Of a stretch of DNA of 64,000 bases, positions 50,214-59,298 are shown one piece after another. A model generated the notes under the pieces. That model worked only from the letters and a program-made list of their open reading frames with translations. It was not told where the DNA came from and did no database searches. This stretch comes from Fimbriimonas sp. (GTDB lineage: Bacteria > Armatimonadota > Fimbriimonadia > Fimbriimonadales > Fimbriimonadaceae), in NCBI GenBank assembly GCA_029866005.1, contig JARXAE010000003.1, positions 1 through 64,000 on the forward strand, given 5' to 3'. The position numbers and the translations under genes were made by a program. Every line of letters starts with the position of its first letter. Within the stretch, counting starts at the first letter, position 1.

Positions 50214-50518
50214 ACCAGCCCTTCGATGAGATTGAGAAGCACGAAATCGTAGGTGGAGATTCCACCTACATCGTGCGTGTTGAGTCCGATTTCAACGTAC
50301 TGGTAACCGATGAACATATCGGGGTGGTGGTCGATTCGGTCGGCATGATGCCCAATGGCCATCGCGAGGACGAGTCCTGCCTTGTACGAGTCAAGCTCAA
50401 ACCTTTTATGGAGTTTGCCGTTTTGGACGCTCCAGCCATCGACCTGCCCTAAGTGCTGTGAGATCTCAAGGTCATCAAGTTTGCGCCTCTCGGGCATCAC
50501 GAAGTTGGTTCGTTCCAT
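50210..50518 (-). CDS. 4a-hydroxytetrahydrobiopterin dehydratase
   Basis: 102 residues, the normal size. The PCD signature is IGHHADRIDHHPDMFIGYQYVEIGLNTHDVGGISTYDF with the catalytic His pair and Asp. It recycles pterin-4a-carbinolamine from aromatic amino acid hydroxylation; no hydroxylase gene is in the window, and PCD homologues also serve as transcription cofactors. TAGATT 6 nt upstream fixes the start. Confidence 0.9.
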   Translation of the reverse strand: MERTNFVMPERRKLDDLEISQHLGQVDGWSVQNGKLHKRFELDSYKAGLVLAMAIGHHADRIDHHPDMFIGYQYVEIGLNTHDVGGISTYDFVLLNLIEGLV

Positions 50519-50524
50519 ACCCTC

Positions 50525-50530
50525 AATCTA
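50525..50530 (-). promoter_or_regulatory. Leaderless -10 (TAGATT) of the pterin dehydratase gene
   Basis: TAGATT, spacer GAGGGT, ATG at 50518. Confidence 0.55.
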
Positions 50531-50589
50531 CGGGACCGAGGAGGCGAAAGTCTACGTTCGGAGCCCGGTCTTGGGGTACTACTAGTAGA

Positions 50590-50595
50590 TAGGCT
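50590..50595 (+). promoter_or_regulatory. -10 (TAGGCT) of pckA
   Basis: TAGGCT, spacer TCGAT (5 nt), ATG at 50601. The same hexamer appears before the phosphoesterase gene. Confidence 0.45.
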
Positions 50596-50600
50596 TCGAT

Positions 50601-52118
50601 ATGGGCAAATACAAACTCGATCTCAGCAGCGCCGCTCAGATCCACAAAAACCTCGACGTTGAGACCCTGATTCAGCATTGTGTCCAGCGGGATGGATGCA
50701 AGCAACTTGCGAATGGAGCCGTCGTTGCCTTCTCCGGCGAATACACCGGGAGAACGCCCAAGGACAAACATACGGTTGCCGATGCCGCTTGTGAAGATCA
50801 CATCTGGTGGGAGAACAACAACCGGATGTCGCCGGAGTTGTTCGAGTCACTTTTCGGTAAGTTCCAGTCTTACGCTTCGGGCAAAGAGCTGTATATCGTT
50901 GACACCTACGGTGGGGCTGATCCTGCTCACCGGATCAAGGTCCGGTTCATTGTCGAGCGCCCTTACCATGCTCTCTTTATCAAGCAGCTCCTCATTCGGC
51001 CGTCAGCGGAAGAACTTTCTAGCTTTGAGCCCGATTGGACTGTTGTTGATTTCGGCAAACGATCCTTCGATCCGGCGGTAGACGGTACCCGCGGCGACGC
51101 GGTGATTGCCCTCAATATGCCCGAGCAGACCGTTTTGATTGGCGGAACGCAGTACGCGGGTGAGATGAAGAAGTCGGTGTTCACGATCATGAACTATCTT
51201 CTGCCACTGAAAGGAGTAATGGCGATGCACTGCTCGGCCAACGTTGGTCCGAATGGCGACACGGCTTTGTTCTTTGGGCTGAGTGGTACTGGTAAGACAA
51301 CGCTTTCGGCAGATCCTGAGCGAATGCTGATTGGTGACGATGAGCACGGATGGACCAACGACGGCGTGTTCAATGTGGAGGGAGGATGCTACGCAAAGTG
51401 TATCGGTCTCACCGAAGAGCGTGAGCCAGAGATCTTCCATGCGATTCGAACCGGAGCCATTCTTGAAAATGTGGTCCTGGATGCTCACGGCAACCCGGAT
51501 TTCAATGATCAGTCAATAACTGAGAACACCCGTGTTGCCTATCCCATTGAGCATATCGAAAAGATCATGACGCCGAGCGTGGGTGGACACCCGAAGAATA
51601 TCGTGTTCCTCACCTGCGATGCAATGGGCGTTTTGCCCCCTATTTCGAGGCTGACGAAGGAGCAGGCGATGTACTTCTTCCTCAACGGCTACACTGCCAA
51701 AGTAGGCGGAACTGAGAAGGGAGTGACGGAACCCAAGAGCGTTTTCTCGGCTTGTTTTGGCCAGCCGTTCCTTCCTCTACGTCCGAAAGTTTATGCCGAA
51801 CTTCTCGGGAAAAAGATTGACGAGCACGGCTCCAAGGTTTGGTTAATCAACACCGGTTGGACGGGTGGTGCTTACGGTGTCGGTTCACGCATGAAGCTCG
51901 GCTTTACCCGAGCGATGATTCATGCGGCTTTTGATGGCCAGCTGGACGGGGTTGCTTTTGAGACTGATCCGATCTTTGGTCTGCACATTCCTTCCGAATG
52001 TCCGAACGTTCCGAGCGACCTACTTAACCCGCGCAACACCTGGAGCGACAAGGCCGCCTACGATGCGCAGGCGACCAAGCTACACGGGATGTTCGAAGAG
52101 AACGCGAAGCAGTTCTGA
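50601..52118 (+). CDS. pckA: Phosphoenolpyruvate carboxykinase, ATP-dependent
   Basis: 505 residues. Converts oxaloacetate and ATP to PEP and CO2, the first committed step of gluconeogenesis. The P-loop GLSGTGKTTLS, the kinase-2 region IGDDEHGWTNDGVFNVEGG, the RMKLGFTRAMIHA segment and NTGWTGGAYGVGSRM are all intact. Length is normal. It converges on the S9 peptidase gene with a 9-bp gap. Confidence 0.95.
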   Translation: MGKYKLDLSSAAQIHKNLDVETLIQHCVQRDGCKQLANGAVVAFSGEYTGRTPKDKHTVADAACEDHIWWENNNRMSPELFESLFGKFQSYASGKELYIVDTYGGADPAHRIKVRFIVERPYHALFIKQLLIRPSAEELSSFEPDWTVVDFGKRSFDPAVDGTRGDAVIALNMPEQTVLIGGTQYAGEMKKSVFTIMNYLLPLKGVMAMHCSANVGPNGDTALFFGLSGTGKTTLSADPERMLIGDDEHGWTNDGVFNVEGGCYAKCIGLTEEREPEIFHAIRTGAILENVVLDAHGNPDFNDQSITENTRVAYPIEHIEKIMTPSVGGHPKNIVFLTCDAMGVLPPISRLTKEQAMYFFLNGYTAKVGGTEKGVTEPKSVFSACFGQPFLPLRPKVYAELLGKKIDEHGSKVWLINTGWTGGAYGVGSRMKLGFTRAMIHAAFDGQLDGVAFETDPIFGLHIPSECPNVPSDLLNPRNTWSDKAAYDAQATKLHGMFEENAKQF

Positions 52119-52127
52119 CAAGGCAGT

Positions 52128-54116
52128 TTAAAGGAAACGCTTCCACCAGCTGACGATCTCGTTGAGCCTGTGTTGTCGCAAGTCCGCGGGACCGGACCGA
52201 CTCATGCCGTGCGAGGTTGAGGCTGGGTAGCGAACGAATCGGGTTGGGATTCCGCTCTGCTGGAGAGCGGAGTAAACCTGCTCGCCTTGCTCGATGTTGC
52301 AGCGCAGGTCGCCTGCGGAGTGGATAACGAGAGTTGGGGTGGTTACATCCTTGAAGTAAGAGATGGGTGACTGTCGCCAGAGCTCTTTGATGTCATTAAG
52401 ATCGCCCCAGGCGTTGCCTTTGAAGTAGCCATCTTTGTTCATTGGGAAGTCGCTGTTGCCGGCCATTGAGACAAAGTTGCTCACGCAACGGTCTGTAATC
52501 GCAGCTTTGTAGTCCTTCGTGTGGCCAATCACCCAGTTGGTCATGTAGCCGCCGTAGGATCCACCCATCACGCCCATGCGCTTGGAATCAATGAAAGATT
52601 GCTCTTGCATCCATTTGGTGACGGTTTGGATGTCGACCCAGTCCGCGGTTCCCCAGTCGCCTTGAATGGCTTTGGTATGGGATTCGCCATAGCCGGTGGA
52701 GCCTCGGGGGTTGGTGTAGACGACGACATAGCCTTGCGCGGCGAGGACTTGGAACTCGTGGAAGAATGCCCAGCCGTATTGGGCGTGGGGTCCACCGTGG
52801 ACCTCGAGGACGGCTGGCCAAGGTCCATTTCCCTCGGGCTTGATGACCCAGCCGTGCAGCTTGGTATTGTCCGGGGTGTCGAGCCAGATTTCCTCGGCGG
52901 GTTGCACCTGAGCTTCAGCATGCCAGTCGGCGTTGAAAGAAGTGAGCTGGCGAATCTCGCCTTTGGCGAGGTCTTCGACAACGGCAATCTCTGGCACCAC
53001 GGTTGGGGTGCTGAAGACTCCAACAACTTTGCCGTTGCGCACGGAGTTGCCTGAGAAGAGATGTTGACCTTGAGTATGAAAGTCGATTTCACCCTCTAGC
53101 GAAATCGTAGTGAAGTGGGTTTCTCCCTTGGTTCCAATGACTGCATGGATTGCAGAGGAATCCTCGCGCCATTCTATCCAGGCACCGAAGCTGGCTTCTT
53201 TCGTATCACTTAATGTTGAAACTGTGAGACTATGATCTGTTGGCTCAGTCAAATTCCGAACGTCACCGCCAGTCACCGGACAGGTGAACAAGTGGGTGTT
53301 TCGGACGCCCCAGGGGTCTTCAAGGTCAACATTTCCCGCCCAGGCGAACGTTGTCCCGTCCGGTGACCAGCGCAGCGATTGCTTTTCACCGACGGGCAAA
53401 CCCGGAACTTGAGATTGGGAGCCATCGAGGCGAACTCGGTAGATCTGGTCGTTTGGTTTCTCGCGGAAAGGGTGTTCACATGCACTTCGAATGACTCCGA
53501 GTTCATCCGATTCAGGTGACCAAGAAAAGTCGTAGTTGCCGTGGGCATCACGGTCATCGATCATCGTGACTTCGGCGGTCGCAATATTGAGCAGATACAG
53601 CTTGAAGCGCTGTTCGCCGAAATAGCCATCGCCGTCGAGTCGATACCACTCTGCTTCTGTGGACAGCGGAGCTTCGCTCATTCCGGCCTCGTCGCGCTCC
53701 TTCTTGCCTTTCTTCGTGAACTCTTCGGCGGTCTCGCGGAAGGTAAAGGCGATCCATTTTGAATCAGGCGACCACTTGTATTCCCCGATTGAGCCTTCGG
53801 CGAGTGCAGTCAGCGCTTTCGCTTCTCCGACGGTGGGGAGAAACATGAGTTGGGGACCATCGGTATCGCGAGCGGAAACGAAGGTAATTCCTGAACCATC
53901 TGGTGCCCATCTCCCGGCACTGCTTGAAGCAGTGCCTTGGGTGAGTTGGGTGGTCACTCCGGTAAGATCGGTAACCCAGAGCTGATTCACAGACTTGAGC
54001 TTCTCCCCAATAGTTTTGAGTCCAAAAAGCACCCGTCCGCAGTCAGGCGAAAATTGAGGATCGGAGACGAGTTTGAACCTCAGGAGGTCGTCGATGGAGA
54101 CCGGACGTTTGGACAT
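52128..54116 (-). CDS. Prolyl oligopeptidase family serine peptidase (S9)
   Basis: 662 residues, no signal peptide. The N-terminal ~370 residues form a beta-propeller (repeats such as RWAPDGSGITFVSARD, KWSPDSKWIAFTFRE, SWSPESDELGVIR). The catalytic alpha/beta domain has the nucleophile GGSYGGYMTNW, Asp in HSAGDLRCN and His in ASTSHGMSRSG, with NPRGSTGYGE before. It probably trims peptides as an acylaminoacyl/dipeptidyl peptidase. TAGACT 6 nt before the ATG sets the start. Confidence 0.92.
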   Translation of the reverse strand: MSKRPVSIDDLLRFKLVSDPQFSPDCGRVLFGLKTIGEKLKSVNQLWVTDLTGVTTQLTQGTASSSAGRWAPDGSGITFVSARDTDGPQLMFLPTVGEAKALTALAEGSIGEYKWSPDSKWIAFTFRETAEEFTKKGKKERDEAGMSEAPLSTEAEWYRLDGDGYFGEQRFKLYLLNIATAEVTMIDDRDAHGNYDFSWSPESDELGVIRSACEHPFREKPNDQIYRVRLDGSQSQVPGLPVGEKQSLRWSPDGTTFAWAGNVDLEDPWGVRNTHLFTCPVTGGDVRNLTEPTDHSLTVSTLSDTKEASFGAWIEWREDSSAIHAVIGTKGETHFTTISLEGEIDFHTQGQHLFSGNSVRNGKVVGVFSTPTVVPEIAVVEDLAKGEIRQLTSFNADWHAEAQVQPAEEIWLDTPDNTKLHGWVIKPEGNGPWPAVLEVHGGPHAQYGWAFFHEFQVLAAQGYVVVYTNPRGSTGYGESHTKAIQGDWGTADWVDIQTVTKWMQEQSFIDSKRMGVMGGSYGGYMTNWVIGHTKDYKAAITDRCVSNFVSMAGNSDFPMNKDGYFKGNAWGDLNDIKELWRQSPISYFKDVTTPTLVIHSAGDLRCNIEQGEQVYSALQQSGIPTRFVRYPASTSHGMSRSGPADLRQHRLNEIVSWWKRFL

Positions 54117-54122
54117 AATCGG

Positions 54123-54128
54123 AGTCTA
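54123..54128 (-). promoter_or_regulatory. Leaderless -10 (TAGACT) of the S9 peptidase gene
   Basis: TAGACT, spacer CCGATT, ATG at 54116. Confidence 0.55.
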
Positions 54129-54153
54129 CGCAACTGGTACCTCTAAAATCCCC

Positions 54154-54756
54154 TCACGCAAGGATTTCGACCAAATCTTTGTATCCTGCTTCTTCGGCGA
54201 GATCAGAGGGAAATTTTCCTTCTGGACCCGGGGTTGGGGTGGCTCCGTTTTCAATGAGGAATTGGGCGAGCGCGCGGTTCCCCTGGTGTGCAGCGTAGTG
54301 CAGTGGTGTCCACCCACTTCTGCTGGCGAGATTGACATCGGCACCTTCGAAGACTAGCTCTCGAGCGATCGCCTCGTGCTTGTTTGCTAACGCTGAGTGG
54401 AGCGGCGAGACGCCGAGGGGATTTTCGGAGAGCCAGTCCAAACTCGCTCTCTTTGAGAGCAAGAATCTCACAGCCTCCAGATGTCCGAAGAACGCTGCGA
54501 GATGAAGCGGTTGCCAACCGTCCTCACTGACTGAATCGACTTCGACGCCTTCCAGTTCAGAAACCCTGCCAAAAGCGGCCGCTTCAAAGCCGGTTAAGGC
54601 GGATTTCTGATCGATGATCGCCTCGGCTAGTTCGCTTTGACCGTGATACAGAGCGAGCAGGGCGGCTCCGGGTTCATCGGCCAAACCGGGGTTTTGCTCC
54701 AGGAGGCTGAATGCCGCCGAAGTGTGTCCTTGTTGAATGAGTTCAGATAAACCCAC
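54154..54756 (-). CDS. Ankyrin-repeat protein
   Basis: 200 residues from GTG 54756, no signal peptide. Three clear ankyrin repeats in the C-terminal two thirds: DGWQPLHLAAFFGHLEAVRFLLSK, GVSPLHSALANKHEAIARELVFEGA and SGWTPLHYAAHQGNRALAQFLIENGA. A degenerate helical half precedes them. Protein-protein binding role, partner unknown. TAGAAT 6 nt upstream of the GTG supports the start. Confidence 0.88.
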   Translation of the reverse strand: MGLSELIQQGHTSAAFSLLEQNPGLADEPGAALLALYHGQSELAEAIIDQKSALTGFEAAAFGRVSELEGVEVDSVSEDGWQPLHLAAFFGHLEAVRFLLSKRASLDWLSENPLGVSPLHSALANKHEAIARELVFEGADVNLASRSGWTPLHYAAHQGNRALAQFLIENGATPTPGPEGKFPSDLAEEAGYKDLVEILA

Positions 54757-54762
54757 GGGAGC

Positions 54763-54768
54763 ATTCTA
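54763..54768 (-). promoter_or_regulatory. Leaderless -10 (TAGAAT) of the ankyrin gene
   Basis: TAGAAT, spacer GCTCCC, GTG at 54756. It overlaps the 3' end region of the isochorismatase gene (stop at 54769). Confidence 0.55.
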
Positions 54769-55320
54769 TCAGAATTGCTTGACGACTGCCAGAAGCTCTT
54801 TGAACTTGGGGCTATCGGCGGCATGGCACCATTCGTAGGCAACTGCCTCAGTGTGGATCGGAATAACTCCTGCGTCACGGAGACGCTCCATCCCGAGTTT
54901 GTGGCGGTCTTGGGAACTGGACGAGACTGCATCGGGGCAGACGACGACCTCGTAGCCTTCGGCCAGCAAGTCCAATGCGGTCTGGGAAACACAAATGTGA
55001 GTTTCGATTCCGACGATGATGACCTGCTTCCGCCCAGCTGATCCAAGAGCCGCCATGAAGTCAGGATTCGCGGCCGCGGAGAACTCCATCTTTCCGAAGA
55101 CTTGATCGAGGAGACCGTCGAAGCGAGCGTCGGTGTCGCCCATCCGAGACGGATACTGCTCGGATGCTAGCACGGGGACTTCAAGAATCTTTGCCGCTCG
55201 ACAGAGAAACTCAGAGCGTGCTAGCACTCGATCTGCTTCGTGAATGATCTTGAGAAACGACTCCTGAAGGTCTATCACCAGCAAGATTGATTCCGAAGGG
55301 GACAACTTTATCGAGGGCAT
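54769..55320 (-). CDS. Isochorismatase-family hydrolase
   Basis: 183 residues, cytoplasmic. The cysteine-hydrolase triad is visible: Asp in LLVIDLQESF, a Lys in FGKMEFS, and Cys in GIETHICVSQTALDLLAEGY. It resembles nicotinamidase-like and mitochondrial-type isochorismatase-domain proteins of this length. Substrate not determined. CAAAAT lies 6 nt before the ATG, a weak leaderless match. Confidence 0.88.
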   Translation of the reverse strand: MPSIKLSPSESILLVIDLQESFLKIIHEADRVLARSEFLCRAAKILEVPVLASEQYPSRMGDTDARFDGLLDQVFGKMEFSAAANPDFMAALGSAGRKQVIIVGIETHICVSQTALDLLAEGYEVVVCPDAVSSSSQDRHKLGMERLRDAGVIPIHTEAVAYEWCHAADSPKFKELLAVVKQF

Positions 55321-55344
55321 TGATTGATTTTGAACTACAAAACG

Positions 55345-55373
55345 TGGACAACCCGCGCGCTAGGGTTTATAAT
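55345..55373 (+). promoter_or_regulatory. Sigma70-type promoter of the gene at 55432
   Basis: TGGACA (55345-55350), 17-bp spacer, TATAAT (55368-55373). This gives a ~50-nt 5' leader, unlike the leaderless genes, and argues that the ATG at 55372 inside the -10 is not the translation start. Confidence 0.6.
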
Positions 55374-55431
55374 GAGCAAGACGACGGGCACGGAAACATT
55401 GCCGGGGCCACGACGCGGTTGGATATCGAAC

Positions 55432-55959
55432 ATGAAAACGACATTGATGGCGCTGACGGCAGTGATGATTTCCGGTGTGGCTTCGGCCAACTCGACCTTC
55501 CAGGACACTGGAGTAAGCCTTGAGGGCTTCGTGGTGAAGCTCGGTCTCGCCTTCCCGGTGGATAACACACTCAAGAATAACCTGACGAGCAACATTAACT
55601 CGCTCGGACTGGAGTTTGCGATCTCAAGCAGCTATGCAAAGAGCTCGGAAGCATTCCTTGGCCTTGACTACTACGGTCGCAATATTGGCGAGTTCGGCAA
55701 GGGATCGTTCACCACGGTTACCTACAACACCCGACTCTTCAAGGAAGCCGAAGGCAGCCGACGAAGCTACACGATCCTCGGTCTCGGACTTGGCTTTGCG
55801 AACATTTCGCAAAGCGACACTGTCTACCTCGTTCGGGGCGGATTTGGCAAAGAGCTGAGCGACCACACGTTCATCGAAGCCATTGGCTCCTTCTCAACCA
55901 AGACGGCAAACGACGGTTCGTTCAACACGATCGGTCTTTACTTCGGCTACCGATTCTAG
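55432..55959 (+). CDS. Small exported protein, probable outer-membrane beta-barrel
   Basis: 175 residues from ATG 55432. MKTTLMALTAVMISGVASA is a typical signal peptide at this start, and the promoter placement agrees. The mature part is built of alternating Gly/Ser/Thr-rich strands (GFVVKLGLAFPVDN, LEFAISSSYAKS, FTTVTYNTRLF, YTILGLGLGFANIS, TIGLYFGYRF) and ends in Phe, as in small 8-stranded outer-membrane barrels. Function unknown. Confidence 0.7.
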   Translation: MKTTLMALTAVMISGVASANSTFQDTGVSLEGFVVKLGLAFPVDNTLKNNLTSNINSLGLEFAISSSYAKSSEAFLGLDYYGRNIGEFGKGSFTTVTYNTRLFKEAEGSRRSYTILGLGLGFANISQSDTVYLVRGGFGKELSDHTFIEAIGSFSTKTANDGSFNTIGLYFGYRF

Positions 55960-55978
55960 TCTCTAGAGTTACAGTTCA

Positions 55979-56008
55979 AAAAGCCCCTCTGACATCAGAG
56001 GGGCTTTT
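55979..56008. terminator. Bidirectional intrinsic terminator
   Basis: AAAAGCCCCTCTGA and TCAGAGGGGCTTTT, 14-bp arms with a 2-nt loop, followed by more T. Between the convergent barrel and glcE-like genes. Confidence 0.9.
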
Positions 56009-56014
56009 TTTGTT

Positions 56015-57016
56015 TTAGATGAACCCAAACTCGCCGGGGTTGAGTTTGTTGGTGGGGTCGAAAAGCTGCTTGGTGCGGCGCATCAGGGCTTGGGCTTGGG
56101 GGGAGTTAATTTCGGGTTCGTCGCCCCAGAAGTTTGCTTGGACATTACCGAATTTGCTCAAATAGGCAAGTGTTTCTGGGAAACACTCCAACCAAAGTGT
56201 GTTTGAGGCTGGATCGAAGGCGATGACATCCTCAGCAAATGTCTCGCGGGCAACCCCAATCGTCTGATCAGGACAATGTAAGATTGTGTTTCGGTTGCCG
56301 TGAGTAGCGAAATTCCAAAGATGGATTTGGTGATCGTCATTCCGAATGAATTCGCTTCGAGATAGTGATGAGCGCGGTACGACACGAAGGGTCACCTCAA
56401 GAAGAATCCCCAACGTATGTCGAGCGCCGATCATCAGCTTGTGCAAATCGAACCCAGACACGCTTTTGACGACCGGAGCGCCGCTCTGTATGATCGAACC
56501 GTCTGCCAGCATCACTTTTGCACTGAGTAGCCAGTCCCGCCAAGACCCGTGCTGAGCAACTAATGCATGGCGGGCGTTCGTGGCGATCGCATCTCCAACT
56601 GATTGAAATGCGTTTTCGTAGACTGATCCGGTGCCCTGACACGAAAATGCTTGTTTACTCAGGCTTTTCACTTGGTAGTGGTGAGGAACGGTAAATTCGG
56701 TTTGAGCCAGATCGAACAAGAACAAGCTGAAATCTATCCCGGCCCCGACAGTTACCGTCTGATTTTGAGTGTCAAGTTCGAATTTCTGTGGCAACTGCTC
56801 TTGCACGATCCGAACTGACGGGCGTGCTTTCGATGAAAGGTCTCCCTCTTCAGTTCCTATCGGGTATTCGGTTTGGAATTCAAAGTCCACAATCTCGTGA
56901 AGCGTCCTTTCTGGAGTGTTTCTAAACAGATCACCTCGACCCACTACAAGACGGTCAGTCGTTGTGACGACTTCAGCTAGTTCCTCCCAACTCCCCGGTT
57001 CAACAATTGTCGTCAC
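56015..57016 (-). CDS. FAD-binding oxidase subunit, GlcE-like
   Basis: 333 residues from GTG 57016, which overlaps the glcD stop (GTGA); the long open frame upstream of it is antisense-type sequence inside glcD. Contains a PCMH-type FAD domain (VTVGAGIDFSLFLFDLAQ, GTGSVYENAFQSVGDAIATNARHALV, SGFDLHKLMIGARHTLGILLEVTLRV). It ends KLNPGEFGFI. It probably works with the adjacent GlcD in oxidising glycolate or a related 2-hydroxy acid. Confidence 0.78.
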   Translation of the reverse strand: MTTIVEPGSWEELAEVVTTTDRLVVGRGDLFRNTPERTLHEIVDFEFQTEYPIGTEEGDLSSKARPSVRIVQEQLPQKFELDTQNQTVTVGAGIDFSLFLFDLAQTEFTVPHHYQVKSLSKQAFSCQGTGSVYENAFQSVGDAIATNARHALVAQHGSWRDWLLSAKVMLADGSIIQSGAPVVKSVSGFDLHKLMIGARHTLGILLEVTLRVVPRSSLSRSEFIRNDDHQIHLWNFATHGNRNTILHCPDQTIGVARETFAEDVIAFDPASNTLWLECFPETLAYLSKFGNVQANFWGDEPEINSPQAQALMRRTKQLFDPTNKLNPGEFGFI

Positions 57017-58431
57017 GTCGCCACCCCCCGCCAGCGGAGTTTGTGTTCGGCGCAGGCTCGGTTCATGGGGAGGACTTTGCAGGGGTTGGAGAGACCGGTT
57101 TGGTCGAAGATCTGTTTGACGAGAGCCTGGGCGGCGAGGTCTTCGGGGGTGTACATGAGGGGGAGGAGGTCGAGTTTCTCGACGCCGACGCCGTGTTCGC
57201 CAGTGACGGAGCCGCCTAGCTCGACGCATTTGCGGATGATGTCCTCGCCGGCTTTCACAACGCGCTCGATGATTCCCGGCTCGCGGTCATCGAAGTAGAA
57301 ACAAGGGTGGAGGTTGCCGTCTCCGGCGTGGAAGATGTTGGCGACGCCGATATTATGCTCTTTGGCGACGGCGTAAACGAAGTCGAGCATCTCGGGGAGC
57401 TTGGACCGGGGGATGACGCCGTCGTGGGTGACGACGGTGGGGGCGAGGCGGCCCATGGCTCCGACACCCTTCTTTCGCGCAGTCCAGAGCTTGGCGCGCT
57501 CCTTCGCATCGGCGGCTTCGACGAAAGTCAGGCTTTGTTTTTCTTGGCAGACGGCCCGAACCGTCTCCATTTCCTTTTGGACGGTTTCCTCGTCGGAGCC
57601 GTCGCATTCGACAAGGAGGAGGGCTTGGGCTGTTTCGGGAAACTCAAGGCCGAAGGCGGCGTGGACGGCGTTCATGATTCCGCGATCCATCATCTCGAGC
57701 GCGGCGGGAATGGTGCCTCGGGCGATGATTTCGGCGACGGACTCGGTGGCCTGGCGGACGGTTTGGAAGGCGATGAGGGCGGTGCGAACTTGGGTGGGGA
57801 CGGAGGTGAGTTTCACCCAGGCTTCGGTGACGATTCCTAGGAGGCCCTCGGAGCCGCAGATGATGCCGAGGAAGTCGTAGCCGGGGCCTTGGCCGTACTT
57901 GCCGCCGATGGTCAGGATTTCACCTTGAGGGTCAACCATGGTGACGCCGAGGATGTGCTGGACGGTCACGCCGTATTTGAGGGTGTGGGGTCCACCGGCG
58001 TTCTCGGCGATGTTGCCGCCCAGAGTGCTGACGGATTGGGACGATGGGTCAGGGGCGAAGTGGAGTCCGTGGTCGGCGACGGCGTCGGTGATACGCTTGT
58101 TAGAGATCCCCGCTTCGGCGTGGAGGGCGCGGTTTTCGATGTCGATTTCTAGGATACGCGTGAGCTTTTTGGTGGAGATCACAACTCCGCCGAGAGCAGG
58201 CATTGCCCCGCCGCTGAGCCCAGTTCCGGCTCCCCGGGCGGTGAAGGGGACTTGATGCTGGTTGCACCAGCGGACGACTTTGGCGACTTCCTCGGTGGTT
58301 TCAGGGAGGAGTATGACGCTTGGCTTGGCTTTGTCCACGGTGTAGGCGTCGCAGTCGTAGGCGCGCTCGGCGGCCGGACCAGAGAGAATCTGATCTGGAC
58401 GAAGCACGGCTTTGAGCGACGCGAAGTCCAT
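57013..58431 (-). CDS. glcD: Glycolate/lactate oxidase FAD subunit, GlcD-like
   Basis: 472 residues. PCMH FAD domain with RGAGTGLSGGAMPALGGVVIS and STLGGNIAENAGGPHTLKYGVT, and a C-terminal catalytic region with VANIFHAGDGNLHPCFYFD and GSVTGEHGVGVEKLD. Oxidises 2-hydroxy acids. The next gene, GlcE-like, overlaps it; a GlcF iron-sulfur subunit is not present nearby. It lies 7 bp after the TerC stop. Confidence 0.9.
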   Translation of the reverse strand: MDFASLKAVLRPDQILSGPAAERAYDCDAYTVDKAKPSVILLPETTEEVAKVVRWCNQHQVPFTARGAGTGLSGGAMPALGGVVISTKKLTRILEIDIENRALHAEAGISNKRITDAVADHGLHFAPDPSSQSVSTLGGNIAENAGGPHTLKYGVTVQHILGVTMVDPQGEILTIGGKYGQGPGYDFLGIICGSEGLLGIVTEAWVKLTSVPTQVRTALIAFQTVRQATESVAEIIARGTIPAALEMMDRGIMNAVHAAFGLEFPETAQALLLVECDGSDEETVQKEMETVRAVCQEKQSLTFVEAADAKERAKLWTARKKGVGAMGRLAPTVVTHDGVIPRSKLPEMLDFVYAVAKEHNIGVANIFHAGDGNLHPCFYFDDREPGIIERVVKAGEDIIRKCVELGGSVTGEHGVGVEKLDLLPLMYTPEDLAAQALVKQIFDQTGLSNPCKVLPMNRACAEHKLRWRGVAT

Positions 58432-58438
58432 GAGGAGA

Positions 58439-59251
58439 TCACTCAGATGTGTCTGGTAACGGGTCCTGGTGTAATTGAACAGGTTCGGAAGAGCCGCGTA
58501 GTTTGAGATTTAGGATTTCGACAATGACTGCAAAGGTCATTGAGAAGTAGGTGTAGCCCTTCGGAATATGAATGCCCCCACCGTCGGCCATTAGGTTCGT
58601 TCCAATAAGCACGAGGAAAGCCAGAGCGAGGATCTTTATCGTCGGGTGCTTGTCCACGTATTTGCTGACAAGTCCGCTGTAGAAAATCATAAAGATTCCA
58701 CTAAGAATTACTGCGGCATACATTACCCAGGCTTGGTTGGGATTGCTAATCATTCCGACAGCGGTGATGACAGAGTCAAGGGAAAAGATAATGTTGATAC
58801 CAACAATGCCACCAATGACTTTGCCGAAATCCGATTTACCCTCAACTTTGTGGCCTTCTTCTGCTCCCTCGAGTTTGTGGTGAATTTCTTTGACAGATTT
58901 GTAAATGAGAAACAGACCGCCGCCGAATAGGACAAGGTCTTTGATCGAGATACCAGTTGCTTCAGCAATGGCTTTGGGGGATTCTCCGGCGACCCTCAGA
59001 GCCTCGCCCAAGAACGGTAAGTGGAATATCGGGGTGATTGCGCTTGCGAGAAAACCAACAAAGGCTAGCAAAATAATCCGAGCAACGATGGCTAAAGTCA
59101 TCCCTATCTTGCGGGCCCGCTCGCGCTCTTCGCCCTCAAGTTTGCCGCTAAGGATACTAACGAAGACGATGTTATCAATCCCTAGTACGATTTCGAGAAT
59201 CGTGAGCGTGAAGAGACCGATGAATGCTGATAACGCAAAGGCTGAATCCAT
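58439..59251 (-). CDS. TerC family integral membrane protein
   Basis: 270 residues, eight TM helices. TerC hallmarks are EIVLGIDNIVFVSILSGKL near the N-terminus and GIVGINIIFSLDSVITAVGM, carrying the metal-site Asp residues. Involved in tellurite resistance or Mn/Ca export for secreted-protein metallation. TACAAT at 59266-59271 gives a short ~8-nt leader. It precedes glcD by 7 bp and may be co-transcribed. Confidence 0.9.
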   Translation of the reverse strand: MDSAFALSAFIGLFTLTILEIVLGIDNIVFVSILSGKLEGEERERARKIGMTLAIVARIILLAFVGFLASAITPIFHLPFLGEALRVAGESPKAIAEATGISIKDLVLFGGGLFLIYKSVKEIHHKLEGAEEGHKVEGKSDFGKVIGGIVGINIIFSLDSVITAVGMISNPNQAWVMYAAVILSGIFMIFYSGLVSKYVDKHPTIKILALAFLVLIGTNLMADGGGIHIPKGYTYFSMTFAVIVEILNLKLRGSSEPVQLHQDPLPDTSE

Positions 59252-59265
59252 TTAGAACCAGCCTT

Positions 59266-59271
59266 ATTGTA
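59266..59271 (-). promoter_or_regulatory. -10 (TACAAT) of the terC-like gene
   Basis: TACAAT 14 nt before the ATG at 59251, predicting a very short leader. Confidence 0.4.
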
Positions 59272-59298
59272 CTTGGACTCAGAATTTGACGTTTTGAG

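Noticed and set aside
56015-57229. Longer reading of the glcE-like gene with an Arg/Pro-rich N-terminus
   Set aside because: The extra 71 residues lie inside glcD in another frame; the GTG at 57016 overlapping the glcD stop explains the start.
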